DNA of 64,000 bases from Bartonella gabonensis (lineage in GTDB: Bacteria > Pseudomonadota > Alphaproteobacteria > Rhizobiales > Rhizobiaceae). Below the pieces are notes generated by a model. That model made no database searches and had not been told where the DNA came from. It saw nothing but the letters and a program-made list of their open reading frames with translations. The stretch's first letter is position 1; every line of letters starts with the position of its first letter. Location of the stretch: the NCBI RefSeq assembly GCF_903679515.1, contig NZ_CAHOYM010000004.1, positions 1 through 64,000 on the forward strand. The letters are read 5' to 3'. The position numbers were made by a program, and so were the translations under genes. Shown piece after piece: positions 1-9,549 of this stretch.

Positions 1-259
1 TTTCCAACAAATCCAGAAATATGAAAAAAGCTTCAATCGTGTAAGCGCAGGGCGTTTACAAGAAATTGCCAACATACTGGAGGTTCCTATTACCTTTTTT
101 TATGCGGATATTGCCACACAAGAAGATAACCTCACAAAAGAAAATCATTCCCACCATGATCAAAAAACCTATAGCGAAAAAGAATACACCCTTTTGAAAA
201 ATTTTAGAGAACTCCACCCTAAAAAACAGAAAGCAATTTGGTGGCTAATTTCAGATTAA
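1..259 (+). CDS. Trp-type HTH (XRE/Cro) regulator, 3' part only
   Basis: The gene enters from the left edge, read in the frame starting at base 2. The visible 85 residues begin inside a lambda-repressor-type helix-turn-helix (FQQIQKYE), continue through a dimerisation-like segment (GRLQEIANILEVPITFFYAD) and end at TAA 257-259. The same layout is repeated in the two complete paralogues at 8014 and 12441, which follow Brt-type RNAs, so this is probably a third member of that family, with its RNA outside the window. Unlike those two, no frameshift is visible, but the N-terminal A-tract where they break lies off the edge. Such proteins bind DNA as dimers; the target here is unknown. Confidence 0.8.
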   Translation, partial: FQQIQKYEKSFNRVSAGRLQEIANILEVPITFFYADIATQEDNLTKENHSHHDQKTYSEKEYTLLKNFRELHPKKQKAIWWLISD

Positions 260-824
260 GCAAAAGCCACCCAAAAGCCCAAATTCCTCACTTGCTTCTT
301 ACAGATTCACGTCTTTACGCTTTTTCATCTTAAAAGAAAACAGCAAACGAAACTATTCTCCGCACCATTCTATAAACACTCCGATTTCTGATTTAGTGAA
401 CTCCCCTACTGATTATTTCATAGGGTTATCACTTTCTCTCAAAGAAGCGTGTTCTCCAGCCTGCCAATCCTGCCCTAAAATATTTCACCCCCCATTTTCA
501 CAAGCAGCCCCTTACCTTTTACATTGCCAAACAATCACCATCGCAAAAAGCAGTGTTTTTCGGTATGATAGAATAAACATTCTCAGCTCAAAATTTGCAA
601 TCAGTTTTGAAACTTAAAAGGCTTTGTAAAAGGCATTTTATGCCTTTCTCAATCCTTTTTGTATTCACCCATCAATCCTGCCTGTGACAAGAAAATGATT
701 TTAATGAATTCACACAAGAGTTCGAAATGAGAAAAACTTGACGTTATTCAAAGGCTGTCTTCAAGTTGAAGAATGCTATATTATCTTTATCAATCAAACT
801 GTTATATTTTCAATATACAACAGT
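260..824. other. gene-free stretch between HTH gene and ybgC
   Basis: About 560 bases with no convincing coding potential on either strand. A short inverted repeat (AAAAGGCATTTTATGCCTTT, 633-652) is visible but lacks a clear T-tract. In other Proteobacteria the tolQ gene usually follows ybgC here; instead there is decayed DNA and the regulator gene. Confidence 0.5.
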
Positions 825-1289
825 TTAACTAAGCATTTTTGCAAAAAGCTCTTTGGGTAGGCGTCGCGGTTTTGCCTCCTCATTAATCAGAGCAATTTCA
901 ACTTTCGCAGTTACCAAGGTGTTCGCCTCATGCCCAATAGATTGCTCCATAAAAAAGCGTGCCCCTTGGACATGATCAATCCTTGTTTTAACCACTAAAA
1001 GATTATCAATTTTAGCGGGTCGTAAAAAACTAATTTCCATATGACGCACAACAAAAAACAGTTTTTCTCCCTCACTCCCTGCGGCTAGCATCTTATTATT
1101 AAAACCGGTATCCCGTAAAAACTCTGAACGTCCCCGTTCAAAAAATTCTAGATAACGTGCATGATATACCACACCGGAAAAATCTGTATCAGCCACATAA
1201 ACGCGCACCTGAAAATTATGAAAAGCATTTTTATGACTGCTCTTGAAAGGCGTTACTCCTGTCATTAACTTCATGTCCCATAAAATCAT
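825..1289 (-). CDS. ybgC: YbgC-family acyl-CoA thioesterase
   Basis: Hotdog-fold thioesterase of 154 aa, close to the family length. The catalytic motif is visible near residue 33 (ADTDFSGVVYHARYLEFFERG), carrying the Asp and the VVYH segment typical of YbgC. The family hydrolyses short or medium acyl-CoA thioesters and is usually encoded at the head of the tol-pal cluster. Here it lies downstream of ruvB by 188 bases on the same strand, as in the order ruvC-ruvA-ruvB-ybgC, but the tol genes do not follow within the window. The start is uncertain: ATG codons also occur at 1274 and 1265 and none has a strong Shine-Dalgarno. Confidence 0.88.
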   Translation of the reverse strand: MILWDMKLMTGVTPFKSSHKNAFHNFQVRVYVADTDFSGVVYHARYLEFFERGRSEFLRDTGFNNKMLAAGSEGEKLFFVVRHMEISFLRPAKIDNLLVVKTRIDHVQGARFFMEQSIGHEANTLVTAKVEIALINEEAKPRRLPKELFAKMLS

Positions 1290-1477
1290 TTAAGATAGCA
1301 AATTGTTTATCAATCAAAAGATTGAACATATTTTTGTGTTGAAGTTGTGAAAAGAAAAAGAACAAAACTCTCCATCATTCTAAGCCTTTTCGGTCACAAC
1401 ACAAAGACAAAAAAACACCTCTTGCCCTTATAAGAGCATACGATCAATCATCCACACAGTTTCTTTAAAAAGATGCC

Positions 1478-2569
1478 TCAGTCATCTTCCTCATCCCATA
1501 AAGTTGTCTGAAGTGATGCATTGTCTTGAGCATCAGAAAGTTGCGTACGTTTTTGTATAGACGCTGAAGCAGGAGCGACAAGTCCTAAATGGCTCCAAGC
1601 CTTTTCGGTCAGAATGCGTCCACGAGCCGTTCTCTGAATAAAGCCTTGTTGGAGAAGATAGGGCTCAACGATATCTTCAATAGCATCACGGGGTTCTGAT
1701 AAGGCAGCAGCAATGGTTTCAATGCCCACCGGTCCTCCTAAAAAAATTTCCGCAATCAAGAGCAAATAGCGACGGTCCAGCGGATCAAGCCCAAGATGAT
1801 CCACCTCAAGGCGAAAAAGCGCTTCATCAGCGATTTTTCGGTCAATTTGTTTTGCTTGTTTTACCAACGCAAAATCACAAACGCGCCGTAAAAGGCGTCC
1901 GGCAATGCGCGGGGTCCCCCGTGCTCGGCGTGCAATTTCATGGGCGCCATCATCACTGATCTTAACAGCAAAAAGCCGCGCATTACGCTGCACAATATAT
2001 TCCAATTCCTCTATCGTATAAAAATTAAGACGAATGGGAATACCAAAACGGTCTCTAAGCGGTGTGGTTAAAAGCCCCAACCGTGTGGTTGCCGCCACCA
2101 ACGTAAATTTAGCCAAATCAATTTTAACCGAGCGCGCCGCCGGCCCTTCCCCAATGATCAAATCGAGCTGATAATCTTCCATGGCTGGATAAAGAATTTC
2201 TTCAATCGCTGGATTTAAGCGATGAATTTCATCGATAAACAAGACATCGCGTTCTTCCAAATTGGTCAAGAGAGCAGCCAAATCTCCTGCTTTAGCAATA
2301 ACCGGTCCTGAAGTAGAGCGAAAATTAACGCCCAATTCTTTTGCCATAATCTGTGAAAGCGTTGTTTTTCCCAAGCCCGGTGGTCCAACAAACAAAACGT
2401 GATCTAACGCTTCTTGCCGCGTTTTTGCAGCTTCAATAAATATTTTTAAATTAGCCCGTGCCGCTTCTTGCCCAATAAAGTCATCGAGAACTTGTGGTCT
2501 TAAGGAACGATCCGGATCGTTGGAAAGGGAGGCAGCCCCCAAAAGGCGTTGATCTTCATCTTTTTGCAT
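1478..2569 (-). CDS. ruvB: Holliday junction branch-migration ATPase RuvB
   Basis: Hexameric AAA+ motor that drives branch migration with RuvA. 363 aa, slightly longer than usual because of an acidic C-terminal tail. Visible motifs are FIGQ near residue 31, Walker [10 protein letters not shown] around 62-70, Walker B LFIDEIHR around 109-116, sensor-1 ATTR and the arginine-finger region LRDRFG, followed by the winged-helix C-terminal domain ([12 protein letters not shown]). It starts 13 bases after the ruvA stop and is probably cotranscribed with ruvC and ruvA. Confidence 0.98.
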   Translation of the reverse strand: MQKDEDQRLLGAASLSNDPDRSLRPQVLDDFIGQEAARANLKIFIEAAKTRQEALDHVLFVGPPGLGKTTLSQIMAKELGVNFRSTSGPVIAKAGDLAALLTNLEERDVLFIDEIHRLNPAIEEILYPAMEDYQLDLIIGEGPAARSVKIDLAKFTLVAATTRLGLLTTPLRDRFGIPIRLNFYTIEELEYIVQRNARLFAVKISDDGAHEIARRARGTPRIAGRLLRRVCDFALVKQAKQIDRKIADEALFRLEVDHLGLDPLDRRYLLLIAEIFLGGPVGIETIAAALSEPRDAIEDIVEPYLLQQGFIQRTARGRILTEKAWSHLGLVAPASASIQKRTQLSDAQDNASLQTTLWDEEDD

Positions 2570-2582
2570 TGTTACCTTTTAT

Positions 2583-3197
2583 TCAAGTAGGAGAAGAAAG
2601 TAATTTGAGACTATGGCGGATCAGCAGGGCAGAAGAAACAGTTTCGCCCTCAAGAGTATTCATTGCAAGAGCAAGAGCTTTGGCTGCTTGCTCACGTTCA
2701 AAGCCTAGTTTCATCAATGCGGAAAGTGCATCCTGCGCAAGCTGATTGGTCATCTCATTTTGTGGAACCGAAATAGTCTTGACCGCCTGTTCAAAGGGAA
2801 GTGTTTTACTTTTCAACTCACCCACAATTCTTTCACTGACTTTTTTCCCAACGCCAGGTGCTCGACTAATCATCGCCACATCATGTAAAGCAATGGCTTG
2901 TGCAAGTTCATCTGGCGATAAAGTCCCCAAGATTGCCAAAGCAACCTTAGCCCCTACGCCTGGAACATTTTGGAGCATACAAAACCACTCCTGTTCAGCT
3001 CTGGTTGCAAAACCAAAAAGGCGGATTGCCTCTTCCCGAACATGCGTTTCAATAAAGAGACTTAACGCCTCCCCAACAGAGGGCAAAGAAGAACGCAACC
3101 GATTTGAGATAAAAACAACATACCCCACCCCATGAACATCAAGAACAATATAATCCTCAAAGATATGTTCAAGCGTACCCTTTAATTTGCCAATCAT
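2583..3197 (-). CDS. ruvA: Holliday junction DNA-binding protein RuvA
   Basis: Tetrameric junction-binding partner of RuvB. 204 aa from ATG 3195-3197, which is preceded by GAGGG at 8 bases; a longer upstream reading frame exists but does not match the family N-terminus MIGKLKG. Domain I is an OB fold (residues 1-62), domain II contains two HhH motifs ([17 protein letters not shown] and [16 protein letters not shown]), and domain III is the C-terminal RuvB-contacting helix bundle ([20 protein letters not shown]). The gene lies 13 bases after ruvC. Confidence 0.97.
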   Translation of the reverse strand: MIGKLKGTLEHIFEDYIVLDVHGVGYVVFISNRLRSSLPSVGEALSLFIETHVREEAIRLFGFATRAEQEWFCMLQNVPGVGAKVALAILGTLSPDELAQAIALHDVAMISRAPGVGKKVSERIVGELKSKTLPFEQAVKTISVPQNEMTNQLAQDALSALMKLGFEREQAAKALALAMNTLEGETVSSALLIRHSLKLLSSPT

Positions 3198-3210
3198 AGT
3201 GTCGCCCTCA

Positions 3211-3717
3211 TCACATCGCCATCCTTGCCTGATCAATCCTCTTACGATGCATACTATGACAAAGAGCAAGAGCAAGGGCATCAGCCGCATCATTACTATC
3301 AAATTCAGCCCGTGGAAGTAAAACTTTTACCATCATATGAATTTGTTCTTTAGCCCCGTGTCCAACACCAATAACCGATTTTTTCACTTTATTGGGCGCA
3401 TATTCAAAAACAGGACAATTTGCCTGCGCAGGAACCAGCAGCGCAATCGCACGCGCTTGCCCAAGTTTTAAAGTTGCAGTAGCATCTTTATTGACAAACA
3501 CATGTTCCACCGCAGCTTCATGGGGCATAAATCGATGTACAACCTCTGAAAGACCTTTATGGATCTGACAGAGTCTGGAAGCTAAATCACACTGTACCTT
3601 AGAAGAAACCGTCCCTGCGGCAACAAACTGAAGACGATTACCCGCAACATCAATAACGCCCCATCCAGTATACCGTAATCCGGGATCAATGCCTATAATA
3701 CGAATCGTCTCTGCCAT
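3211..3717 (-). CDS. ruvC: crossover junction endodeoxyribonuclease RuvC
   Basis: Resolves Holliday junctions by paired nicking. 168 aa from ATG 3717; upstream in-frame codons exist but the family N-terminus [20 protein letters not shown] decides this start. The four acidic catalytic residues are present: D11 in IDPG, E71 in AVEHVF, and D143 and D146 in [10 protein letters not shown]. It is the first gene of the ruvCAB unit. The usual alphaproteobacterial upstream neighbour yebC is not found; instead there is a kilobase of non-coding DNA. Confidence 0.96.
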   Translation of the reverse strand: MAETIRIIGIDPGLRYTGWGVIDVAGNRLQFVAAGTVSSKVQCDLASRLCQIHKGLSEVVHRFMPHEAAVEHVFVNKDATATLKLGQARAIALLVPAQANCPVFEYAPNKVKKSVIGVGHGAKEQIHMMVKVLLPRAEFDSNDAADALALALCHSMHRKRIDQARMAM

Positions 3718-4784
3718 AACCCGCAGTTTATACACTTTTCCCCCTTTTGAATAAAGGCTCGCCCACAAAGAAAACAGCAGCAAAACATAAAACCCGTAAA
3801 AAGAAGGTCATGTGTCATGTATTTATACAGTATAACAGACGAACAAACAGTAGCTTTATGGAGCCCATAACTAAAAATCAAACAAAACCACACGCACACC
3901 TCAAAAGAAAGCAAAAGCACCCCATAAAAATTCCCCTTCTATCTCATCTTCCCCCTTCTATCTCATCTTTAATGTCATAACGATTAAATATCACAAGCAA
4001 ACAAAGAGAGGCACCGTACTTTGATAGATAAATGGTAAAAATACTCCTCTCCAGATAGCATAGTCTTTACGAGATACGTTATACCCTCCCCATGGATATG
4101 GACATACATAAACATTAAGAAGTGTTTTTTATCATGCCCATCACACCATAATAACATTGCATGAGAGAGCCACAACATAGGAACCTCCATAGGCCCCATA
4201 GCGCGAGCTATACCTCTCCTATCAAAACTTAAGAAAACTCAAAAACTAAAACAATGCATCATTATCATAAGAAAACGCATTAATTGACAAGAATAGCCTA
4301 ATATTCTTCATGTTAAATAAAAGGCGTGAAATATCGAAAGATTCTCTCACTCCAAATCTGTTTTATGTTGTATCCATCAAAACCATTCCCTTGCACACCA
4401 TAAGGAGAAGAGCCATGTGGTATGAAACTGTACAAGAAGACATGCTTCTGATGAACCATCTCAAATATCAAGAACTGTAACAACATGAGAGATTCGTAAA
4501 GTGTATGATTACTCTTTTATGAAGCGTAAAGATGGAAGTGCTCAATGATTTTGTATGATTGAGAGAGAACTTTATACACTTCATGATAGCTTTACCCTTA
4601 TATCATTCACGCACTGCCATCGCGAAAAGGGGGGTAACGAGCCTTAAGAGATATTTCTTTCAAACAAACGCGCAGATTGGCAACACCAGTATATTCCGTT
4701 TGAGACATTCGTTATAACACACGCTTTTCAGTTTTACTGGTTCTGATGACATTTCCCCTTCCTAAAAAGCCAAGGAAATACCCT
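3718..4784. other. long intergenic region, ruvC to rcdA-like
   Basis: About 1.07 kb without a supportable gene. It contains an 18-base direct repeat (around 3943-3970, unit CCCCTTCTATCTCATCTT) and, from about 4330, one copy of the dispersed degenerate repeat described separately. Short open frames on both strands lack ribosome binding sites and family resemblance. Confidence 0.6.
4330..4620. repeat. degenerate intergenic repeat, copy 1
   Basis: Copy of a dispersed repeat also seen near 33730, 43790, 47890, 49900 and 62030. The most recognisable block here is CATCTCAAATATCAAGAACT at 4457, followed by a run resembling ACATGAGAG...AAAGTGTATGATTA and then GAGAACTTTATACACTTC near 4565. The copies are too diverged for exact borders. 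Confidence 0.5.
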
Positions 4785-5303
4785 CTAAGAACGCCCAAAA
4801 GCTGTTTTCAGCAATTCGATTTGTTTTCCCACTGGATTTTCATCACTCAAGTCAGAAGAGGCTGCTGCTTCCCACCCTGCGCGCATATATTTTATGCGTG
4901 CTTCTAAACGCAATGAATGAGCAACAAATTGGCGGAAAATTTCTGGAAGTTCGTTCCAATAAGGGGTTTCAAGCTCCAATGTTGGAGTATGAAGAGAGAC
5001 CTTTACGATTTCTTTTTGTATTTGTTCTGATGACATTTCTCCCTCACGCTCTGCCCGAAGAAGAAGGAGTTGAGAAGCAATTTGCATAAGCCGTGTACTT
5101 AAATACATCGCCTCTTTTGCATAGACTGCAGAAATTTCTGCAGAAAGGGAACGTGCCATGACCTTCCCTTCTGAATCGATATAGGCTGCTGTTTTTTCAA
5201 TCAGCGCCATTGTCTCTTCATAAAGACGATTAAAAGCATTTTCAAAAGCATTATGCTCAATCATGATAATAGGTTCATCATAGGGACGTTTATGTACGCT
5301 CAC
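4785..5303 (-). CDS. RcdA-like DUF1465 protein
   Basis: DUF1465 family protein, the family of Caulobacter RcdA, an adaptor that helps ClpXP degrade cell-cycle regulators such as CtrA. Visible are FNRLYEETMALIEKTAAYID near the N-terminus and a helical core (YLSTRLMQIASQLLLLRAEREG), ending at about 172 aa, typical for the family. I place the start at GTG 5301-5303 because TTGGAG lies about 9 bases upstream; a TTG start at 5318 would include that sequence. Whether it works as an adaptor in this organism is inference. Confidence 0.82.
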   Translation of the reverse strand: MSVHKRPYDEPIIMIEHNAFENAFNRLYEETMALIEKTAAYIDSEGKVMARSLSAEISAVYAKEAMYLSTRLMQIASQLLLLRAEREGEMSSEQIQKEIVKVSLHTPTLELETPYWNELPEIFRQFVAHSLRLEARIKYMRAGWEAAASSDLSDENPVGKQIELLKTAFGRS

Positions 5304-5484
5304 GCTTTTATACTCCAAATATCAGCACAAAACCACACCACTCAACGAACAGAGTCTTAAAAAGTTTCTTTTGTTGCTGTACAGAATACTTTTTTAAATT
5401 GACTACCTCTTTTAAATTCTTTGTGCAATGCGCTTTTTATACTAAGGTTAACGCAGACAAACAAGCACCATGGGACCGTTTTTC

Positions 5485-6627
5485 TTATAAACAGATCAGC
5501 TTCCTTGAAACAGTCCCCTGCAAAGACCGCCGTTTTTCACAATAATAGGCGACTCCAAATTGCAGAGCGATACCCGCTATCATTAAGAGGCTATCGGAAA
5601 AAAACGTTCCTGTCACTATTGTTTTTACAATTTGTCCAAACATCGCAAAAATAGTCCCCGTTACAAAGACTGGTAGACTATGTTTTCCTAAGATTGCTAA
5701 AGGGTTGTTCTCTGAAACAGAAAACCATTTATTGACACACGGCAAGCATACAATAAGAAAGGATAATGCAAGAACATGGAGCAAACGTGGCAAGCTTAAA
5801 AAGGTTTTATTAAAGTTGAGCAATGGGGAAGACCAGCCCAACCACCCCAAAATGCCCCACCAATTTAAGCGAACCCATAACAGTGCCAACAAGAGATATC
5901 CTGCCGCACAAACCACCCCAAAAGACTGAAAAGCGACTGTTTTTCCTTGTTTAAGCGCTAAAGTGCTGGTCAAGCCTATGACAAATAAAATTTGCCAAGA
6001 CAAAGGGTTTAAAAACCACTTTCCCTCTATAGGATAGGAAGGGGGAGCAATTTTATAAAATCCGCAAGTAAGATAGAGTATAAACGAACCCAAAAGCAAC
6101 CACTTTGTCTGTTTACGCGCCAAATACAGGATAAAAGGTGCAAAAAACATCAAAACGATATAAAGTGGAAGAATATTATTATAGCCTAATTGATGCCCCA
6201 AACTTAAGGTGCTAAAAAATGCTGTGAGCGGCTGTGTAACAAAAAGCCCTACATTGTTCATCGCTAACAATTTTTCTGTTCTCCATAATAAGAAGGCTCC
6301 TAAAAATAAGCTTAACGTAACAAAACTAGTGAAAAGATATGCCCCATAGAGTTGCAAAGCCCTATACCAAAGTTTACGCACAATGAAAGAAAAAGACTTA
6401 TGCTGTAGCCGCGCATGAAAGCTTAAGCCCAGCGAAACACCTGAAAGCAAAACAAAAACTTCTGCAGAATCAGAAAAACCGAAATTTCTATGGGTTATAT
6501 GCTCATAGAGTGTTCCGGGAATATGGTTGATAAAAATCGTCAATAAGGCTAAAGAACGAAAAACATCAATGCGTGTATCACGATGAAAAGGCTGCGTATT
6601 ATGATCAATAACAGCTTGGTATTTCAT
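5485..6627 (-). CDS. opgC: OpgC-family membrane acyltransferase
   Basis: Polytopic inner-membrane protein of about 380 aa with roughly ten hydrophobic segments. The N-terminal signature RIDVFRSLALLTIFINHIPG (residues 17-36) and SAEVFVLLSGVSLGLSF are typical of OpgC/acyltransferase-3 relatives that succinylate periplasmic glucans. The start ATG 6625-6627 is preceded by GGGAG at 7 bases and is preferred to a TTG seven codons upstream. The gene stands alone, 181 bases beyond the RcdA-like gene, with that region open for a promoter. No other glucan synthesis gene is in the window, so the substrate is inferred from the family only. Confidence 0.85.
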   Translation of the reverse strand: MKYQAVIDHNTQPFHRDTRIDVFRSLALLTIFINHIPGTLYEHITHRNFGFSDSAEVFVLLSGVSLGLSFHARLQHKSFSFIVRKLWYRALQLYGAYLFTSFVTLSLFLGAFLLWRTEKLLAMNNVGLFVTQPLTAFFSTLSLGHQLGYNNILPLYIVLMFFAPFILYLARKQTKWLLLGSFILYLTCGFYKIAPPSYPIEGKWFLNPLSWQILFVIGLTSTLALKQGKTVAFQSFGVVCAAGYLLLALLWVRLNWWGILGWLGWSSPLLNFNKTFLSLPRLLHVLALSFLIVCLPCVNKWFSVSENNPLAILGKHSLPVFVTGTIFAMFGQIVKTIVTGTFFSDSLLMIAGIALQFGVAYYCEKRRSLQGTVSRKLICL

Positions 6628-6770
6628 AAATGGTCTCCCACACGACACAAAAACTTGAAGTTACATAAAAATGGTATTTACCCTTATTGCAAACAAGGTA
6701 GAATGAAACTTTAACTTTTAAGCATCATTTTTTTAAGAGTCATTATTTTTTTAAGAGACAGGGATAGGGC

Positions 6771-7433
6771 ATGACACAACAAAAAAATACACCGATTAAC
6801 TCCCCTCTTTTTCCTCAATTGGTTTTAACACTGGATGTTCGACGCAACACCCCGCACAGCTTTTTGCGTCCAATTTTGCAAACAAAGTCTTTTGCATGTG
6901 TCATCCTTTACGATTCTGAGAAGCAAAAAGATGATAGCTTTTTTTTACAACAACAGGCTCAAACCTACGCAAAAGATATTCAAAACAATGACGCCGCGCT
7001 TCTCATTGCTGATGACAACCGCATTGTGGGACGCATAAAGGCTGATGGCTTACACATAGAAGATGATCTTAGCGCTCTTGAAAGCTTTAAAAATCAGCAA
7101 AAGGAACAAAAAATCATCGGCTTTGGCAATCTACGTAATCGCCATAGTGCTATGATTGCCGCAGAAACAGGGGTTGATTATCTATTTTTTGGCAAATTAG
7201 GGGCTAATAAAAAACCCCATGCGCACCCCCGCAATATCCAGTTAGCCACATGGTGGTCAGAGATTATGGAAACCCCCGCCATTATTCAAGCAGGCAGCGA
7301 TTTTGCCACCTTTGATGAAGCCTTAAAGACGGGCTGTGAATTCATTGCCATAGAAGAAGTCATCTTTACCCATGACACCCCCTTATCTCTGCTTCAACTT
7401 TGCCACGAAAAATGTAAAAACATCCCCTTGTAA
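6771..7433 (+). CDS. ThiE/TenI-like protein, probably non-canonical
   Basis: 220 aa TIM-barrel protein of the thiamine phosphate synthase superfamily. Visible are the first strand (PQLVLTLDV), a central IIGFGNLRNRHSAMIAAETG and a phosphate-site-like GVDYLFFGKLGANKKPH around residue 140. In true ThiE that loop reads GPxFxTxTK; the T-x-T-K signature is absent, so thiamine phosphate synthase activity is doubtful. The genes thiE-like, Sel1-repeat, efp and suhB form a conserved rhizobial order that is interrupted here by accessory DNA. A decayed partial copy of its 3' end lies about 110 bases downstream. Confidence 0.75.
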   Translation: MTQQKNTPINSPLFPQLVLTLDVRRNTPHSFLRPILQTKSFACVILYDSEKQKDDSFFLQQQAQTYAKDIQNNDAALLIADDNRIVGRIKADGLHIEDDLSALESFKNQQKEQKIIGFGNLRNRHSAMIAAETGVDYLFFGKLGANKKPHAHPRNIQLATWWSEIMETPAIIQAGSDFATFDEALKTGCEFIAIEEVIFTHDTPLSLLQLCHEKCKNIPL

Positions 7434-7544
7434 AGCGCCTCCCTTTACAATTTTTCTTGTAAAGGAAAAAGCCTTTAGGATAACGTATACGCCCAAAACT
7501 ACATAGACGCCCCACCACTTCCCACAGACATACACATCCTGTAG

Positions 7545-7680
7545 ACACAAAAATTGCCCGCACCCTTCTTCAAACAGCAAGCGATTGTGCAAATTTTAAT
7601 AAAGAAACCGCCTGTGAATTCATTACCGTGAACGAAATCTTTTTACCCCTCTCAACAAACACGGGGGCTGATGTCATGAT
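7545..7680 (+). pseudogene. relic of the thiE-like gene 3' part
   Basis: Reading TAA-containing frames, this segment resembles bases 7272-7385 of the preceding gene: GCAAGCGATTGTGCAAATTT against GCAGCGATTTTGCCACCTTT, then the near-identical TGTGAATTCATT followed by similar sequence up to ATCTTT. At protein level SDCANFNKETACEFITVNEI matches SDFATFDEALKTGCEFIAIEEV. It is a non-functional tandem partial copy with no start codon of its own. Confidence 0.7.
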
Positions 7681-7703
7681 TTTGGTACTCGCTCCAAAAA
7701 GGT

Positions 7704-7726
7704 TGAGAGGCGCGAATAGCCTCTCA
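7704..7726. other. perfect 8-bp hairpin before Brt RNA
   Basis: TGAGAGGC, a 7-base loop and GCCTCTCA form a stem, followed by TTCAAAAAAC. The right arm and the following bases recur near 12160 ahead of the second RNA element, so it may mark the boundary of the duplicated unit or be a terminator for leftward transcription. Confidence 0.5.
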
Positions 7727-7800
7727 TTCAAAAAACAAATTTTGTCAGTCAAAAACTATTTTTATTGTAAATTTTCCGAAATTACTTTACACATTAAAAG

Positions 7801-8010
7801 GTGTCTTGGTCGTATACGCAACGACCAATAGGGATCTAAAAACCCGAAACCTAAACATGAATTTACCCCGCTTTGCGGGTATCCCGGAATTCCGGGCAAT
7901 TTTGTTATGTCCAAGTGCTTACCAGCACTAAAAGCAAAATGCTGATTTAGGTTCAGTGTTTTTAGACTCCCGGAATACTCATGCGAGGGCGCTCGCAACC
8001 GGCGGGAGGG
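7801..8010 (+). ncRNA. Brt-type regulatory RNA, copy A
   Basis: Structured leader-type RNA about 200 nt long directly ahead of a trp-type HTH gene, as known for the Bartonella regulatory transcript (Brt) family. Visible helices are TGGTCGT/ACGACCA (7807-7827), the palindrome CCCGGAATTCCGGG (7883-7896), AGTGCT/AGCACT near 7911-7927, a long-range AACCTAAA/TTTAGGTT (7848-7855 with 7946-7953) and GCGAG/CTCGC (7983-7996), which sits just ahead of the ribosome binding site. It is about 80 percent identical by eye to copy B at 12228. A candidate promoter is TTGTAA (7767) with TTTACA (7788). Exact ends are inferred. Confidence 0.8.
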
Positions 8011-8013
8011 AAA

Positions 8014-8384
8014 ATGCAATCTCAAAATCAAAATCTTAATATCGACCTTTTGGTCGGCAAAAAATTCGCTTGAGACGAAAATTGCTAAAAATGTCTCAAA
8101 CAACTCTAGGCCATGCTTTAGGCTTAAGTTTCCAACAAATCCCAAAATATGAAAACGGTTTAAATCGTGTAAGCGCGGGGCGTTTAATGGAAATTTCCGA
8201 TATTTTGAATGTTCCAATTTCCTTTTTTTATGCGGATATCGCCACCAAACAACAGCCTTCATATGATCATGATGAAGTCATCTCGAACGCAGAGGAATAC
8301 CAGTTGCTCAAAAGATTTAGAACGCTCACCACTGTAAAAAGAAAAGCCTTTTTACAGCTCATCACAGATGAGAATGCAAGCTAA
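8014..8384 (+). pseudogene. Trp-type HTH regulator with -1 frameshift, copy A
   Basis: The true start is ATG 8014, preceded by a strong GGCGGGAGGG. Translation runs MQSQNQNLNIDLLVGKKFA and stops at TGA 8071-8073. Shifting back one base at the A6 run (8059-8064) restores IRLRRKLLKMSQTTLGHALG and an XRE-type HTH of about 123 aa ending at 8384 (SFQQIPKYENGL, GRLMEISDILNVPISFFYAD). A TTG at 8070 opens the second frame but has no ribosome binding site. The second copy at 12441 has the same lesion, so either both descend from one broken gene or slippage on the A-run is part of expression. Confidence 0.75.
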
Positions 8385-8708
8385 AATCATGTGAGTACCA
8401 CAGGCTCTGTTTACCCTACAGGCTCTGTGCATCTGCATACATCATAAACATCCCCCAAAGAGCAGTGCTTGAAAATTTATTGGACAATCTGCAGGAGCAC
8501 CCCATACAATCATTTCACTTCATCTGTTAAGCATAAGCTTTAAATACCATGAAAGATGATGATCGTTATATTGTTAAACAAAAACTTGACGAGATACCGA
8601 CACGTGATAGCATAATAATAGAGAAGTTTCTTTTCTTAATCTTGTGCAAGAACTTTCTTAAGAAAAACGAGTCAGAAAAATTAAAAATGATAGAAGGGGG
8701 GAATGAAG

Positions 8709-9116
8709 ATGTTAAAATATTTATTTCTGTCACAACTTTTGTTAGCGGCTGGTTGCGCATCTTCAGGGAGTTATGTATCAAATTACGTTGATCAAAATCT
8801 TGTGGAGAAGGATATAGAGACAAGATTAATCGAAAAATATCTTGCTAACGGTGTCAAAAGATCTTTACCATTAAATCCAACCGTACTTCCCCTCTTATAA
8901 AATGATACAATAGACAGCTTTACGCCTTTATTTACTGATCTGTCGCGGCGAACTGGATAAAATGTGATTTATACAGATCACCCCCAAAAGCAGCAAAACA
9001 TGGGGGTGGGTTTGTTTTACTCACGAACACCAAGGATGATGGACGTATAATTTCTATGCTTCAGGAGGATTGGTCTGGAGAACCAAGTATTATCTACGCA
9101 TTTATCAGAATAAATA
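8709..9116 (+). pseudogene. TrbH-like lipoprotein gene, broken copy
   Basis: The first 64 codons give a lipoprotein N-terminus (MLKYLFLSQLLLAAGCASSG, lipobox AAGC) closely matching the intact copy at 11251, including YVSNYVDQNL. The frame then stops at TAA 8898-8900, where the intact copy reads on through LLIKKNDTADNFTPLF; a few bases are missing here. Homologous sequence continues past 8900 (CAAAAGCAGCAAAACATGGG at about 8988 is shared) to about 9116 with further stops. A purine-rich GGGGGG lies 9 bases before ATG 8709; ATG 8703 is an alternative. Confidence 0.75.
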
Positions 9117-9549
9117 AACCAGCTCTTTGCATATAGACATTCTCTCTATTTCAAACATAAAGACTTAGAAAGTTTTTGCAAAAAATAAAGAAATTTTCAC
9201 CTCATTTTAAAGGCTCTCACAAGTGCTCCTACACGCTCTCTTCTTCTCAATATTGCGCGTTCTTCATAAGTAATTCATTGCGTACTTTAAAAGTAGCCTC
9301 ATTATAGACGCTTTTTCATTGTAAGATGGGTAATTTATTAAAAGAAGATAGCCTCTCTAGGTCATTCTTTCATCATTGTTGTTTAAAATCGCACTGTTTA
9401 AAAAACTCTGGTTCTTATAACATTGATACACTTTTTATAAACCCACCTTAACTGCCATAAAAAATAAGAGCGCAATGGTGTCCTTATACGGCTTGTAATC
9501 ATGAAAAAAAAATGTGAAAATTCTGACCGGTAATGAGGAGGAGATATCG
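9117..9549. other. gap between TrbH-like relic and Sel1 gene
   Basis: About 430 bases without a gene. The first part (about 9125-9210) resembles the sequence after the intact TrbH-like gene (about 11665-11740), showing that the duplicated block extends beyond the coding part. The rest should hold the promoter of the Sel1-repeat gene. Confidence 0.5.

Noticed and set aside
3943-3970. 18-base direct repeat CCCCTTCTATCTCATCTT as a CRISPR or iteron
   Set aside because: Only two copies almost back to back, no spacers and no linked gene; ordinary local duplication.
8070-8384. TTG-started HTH ORF as an independent gene
   Set aside because: No ribosome binding site precedes TTG 8070, whereas ATG 8014 has a strong one and encodes the missing N-terminus in another frame.
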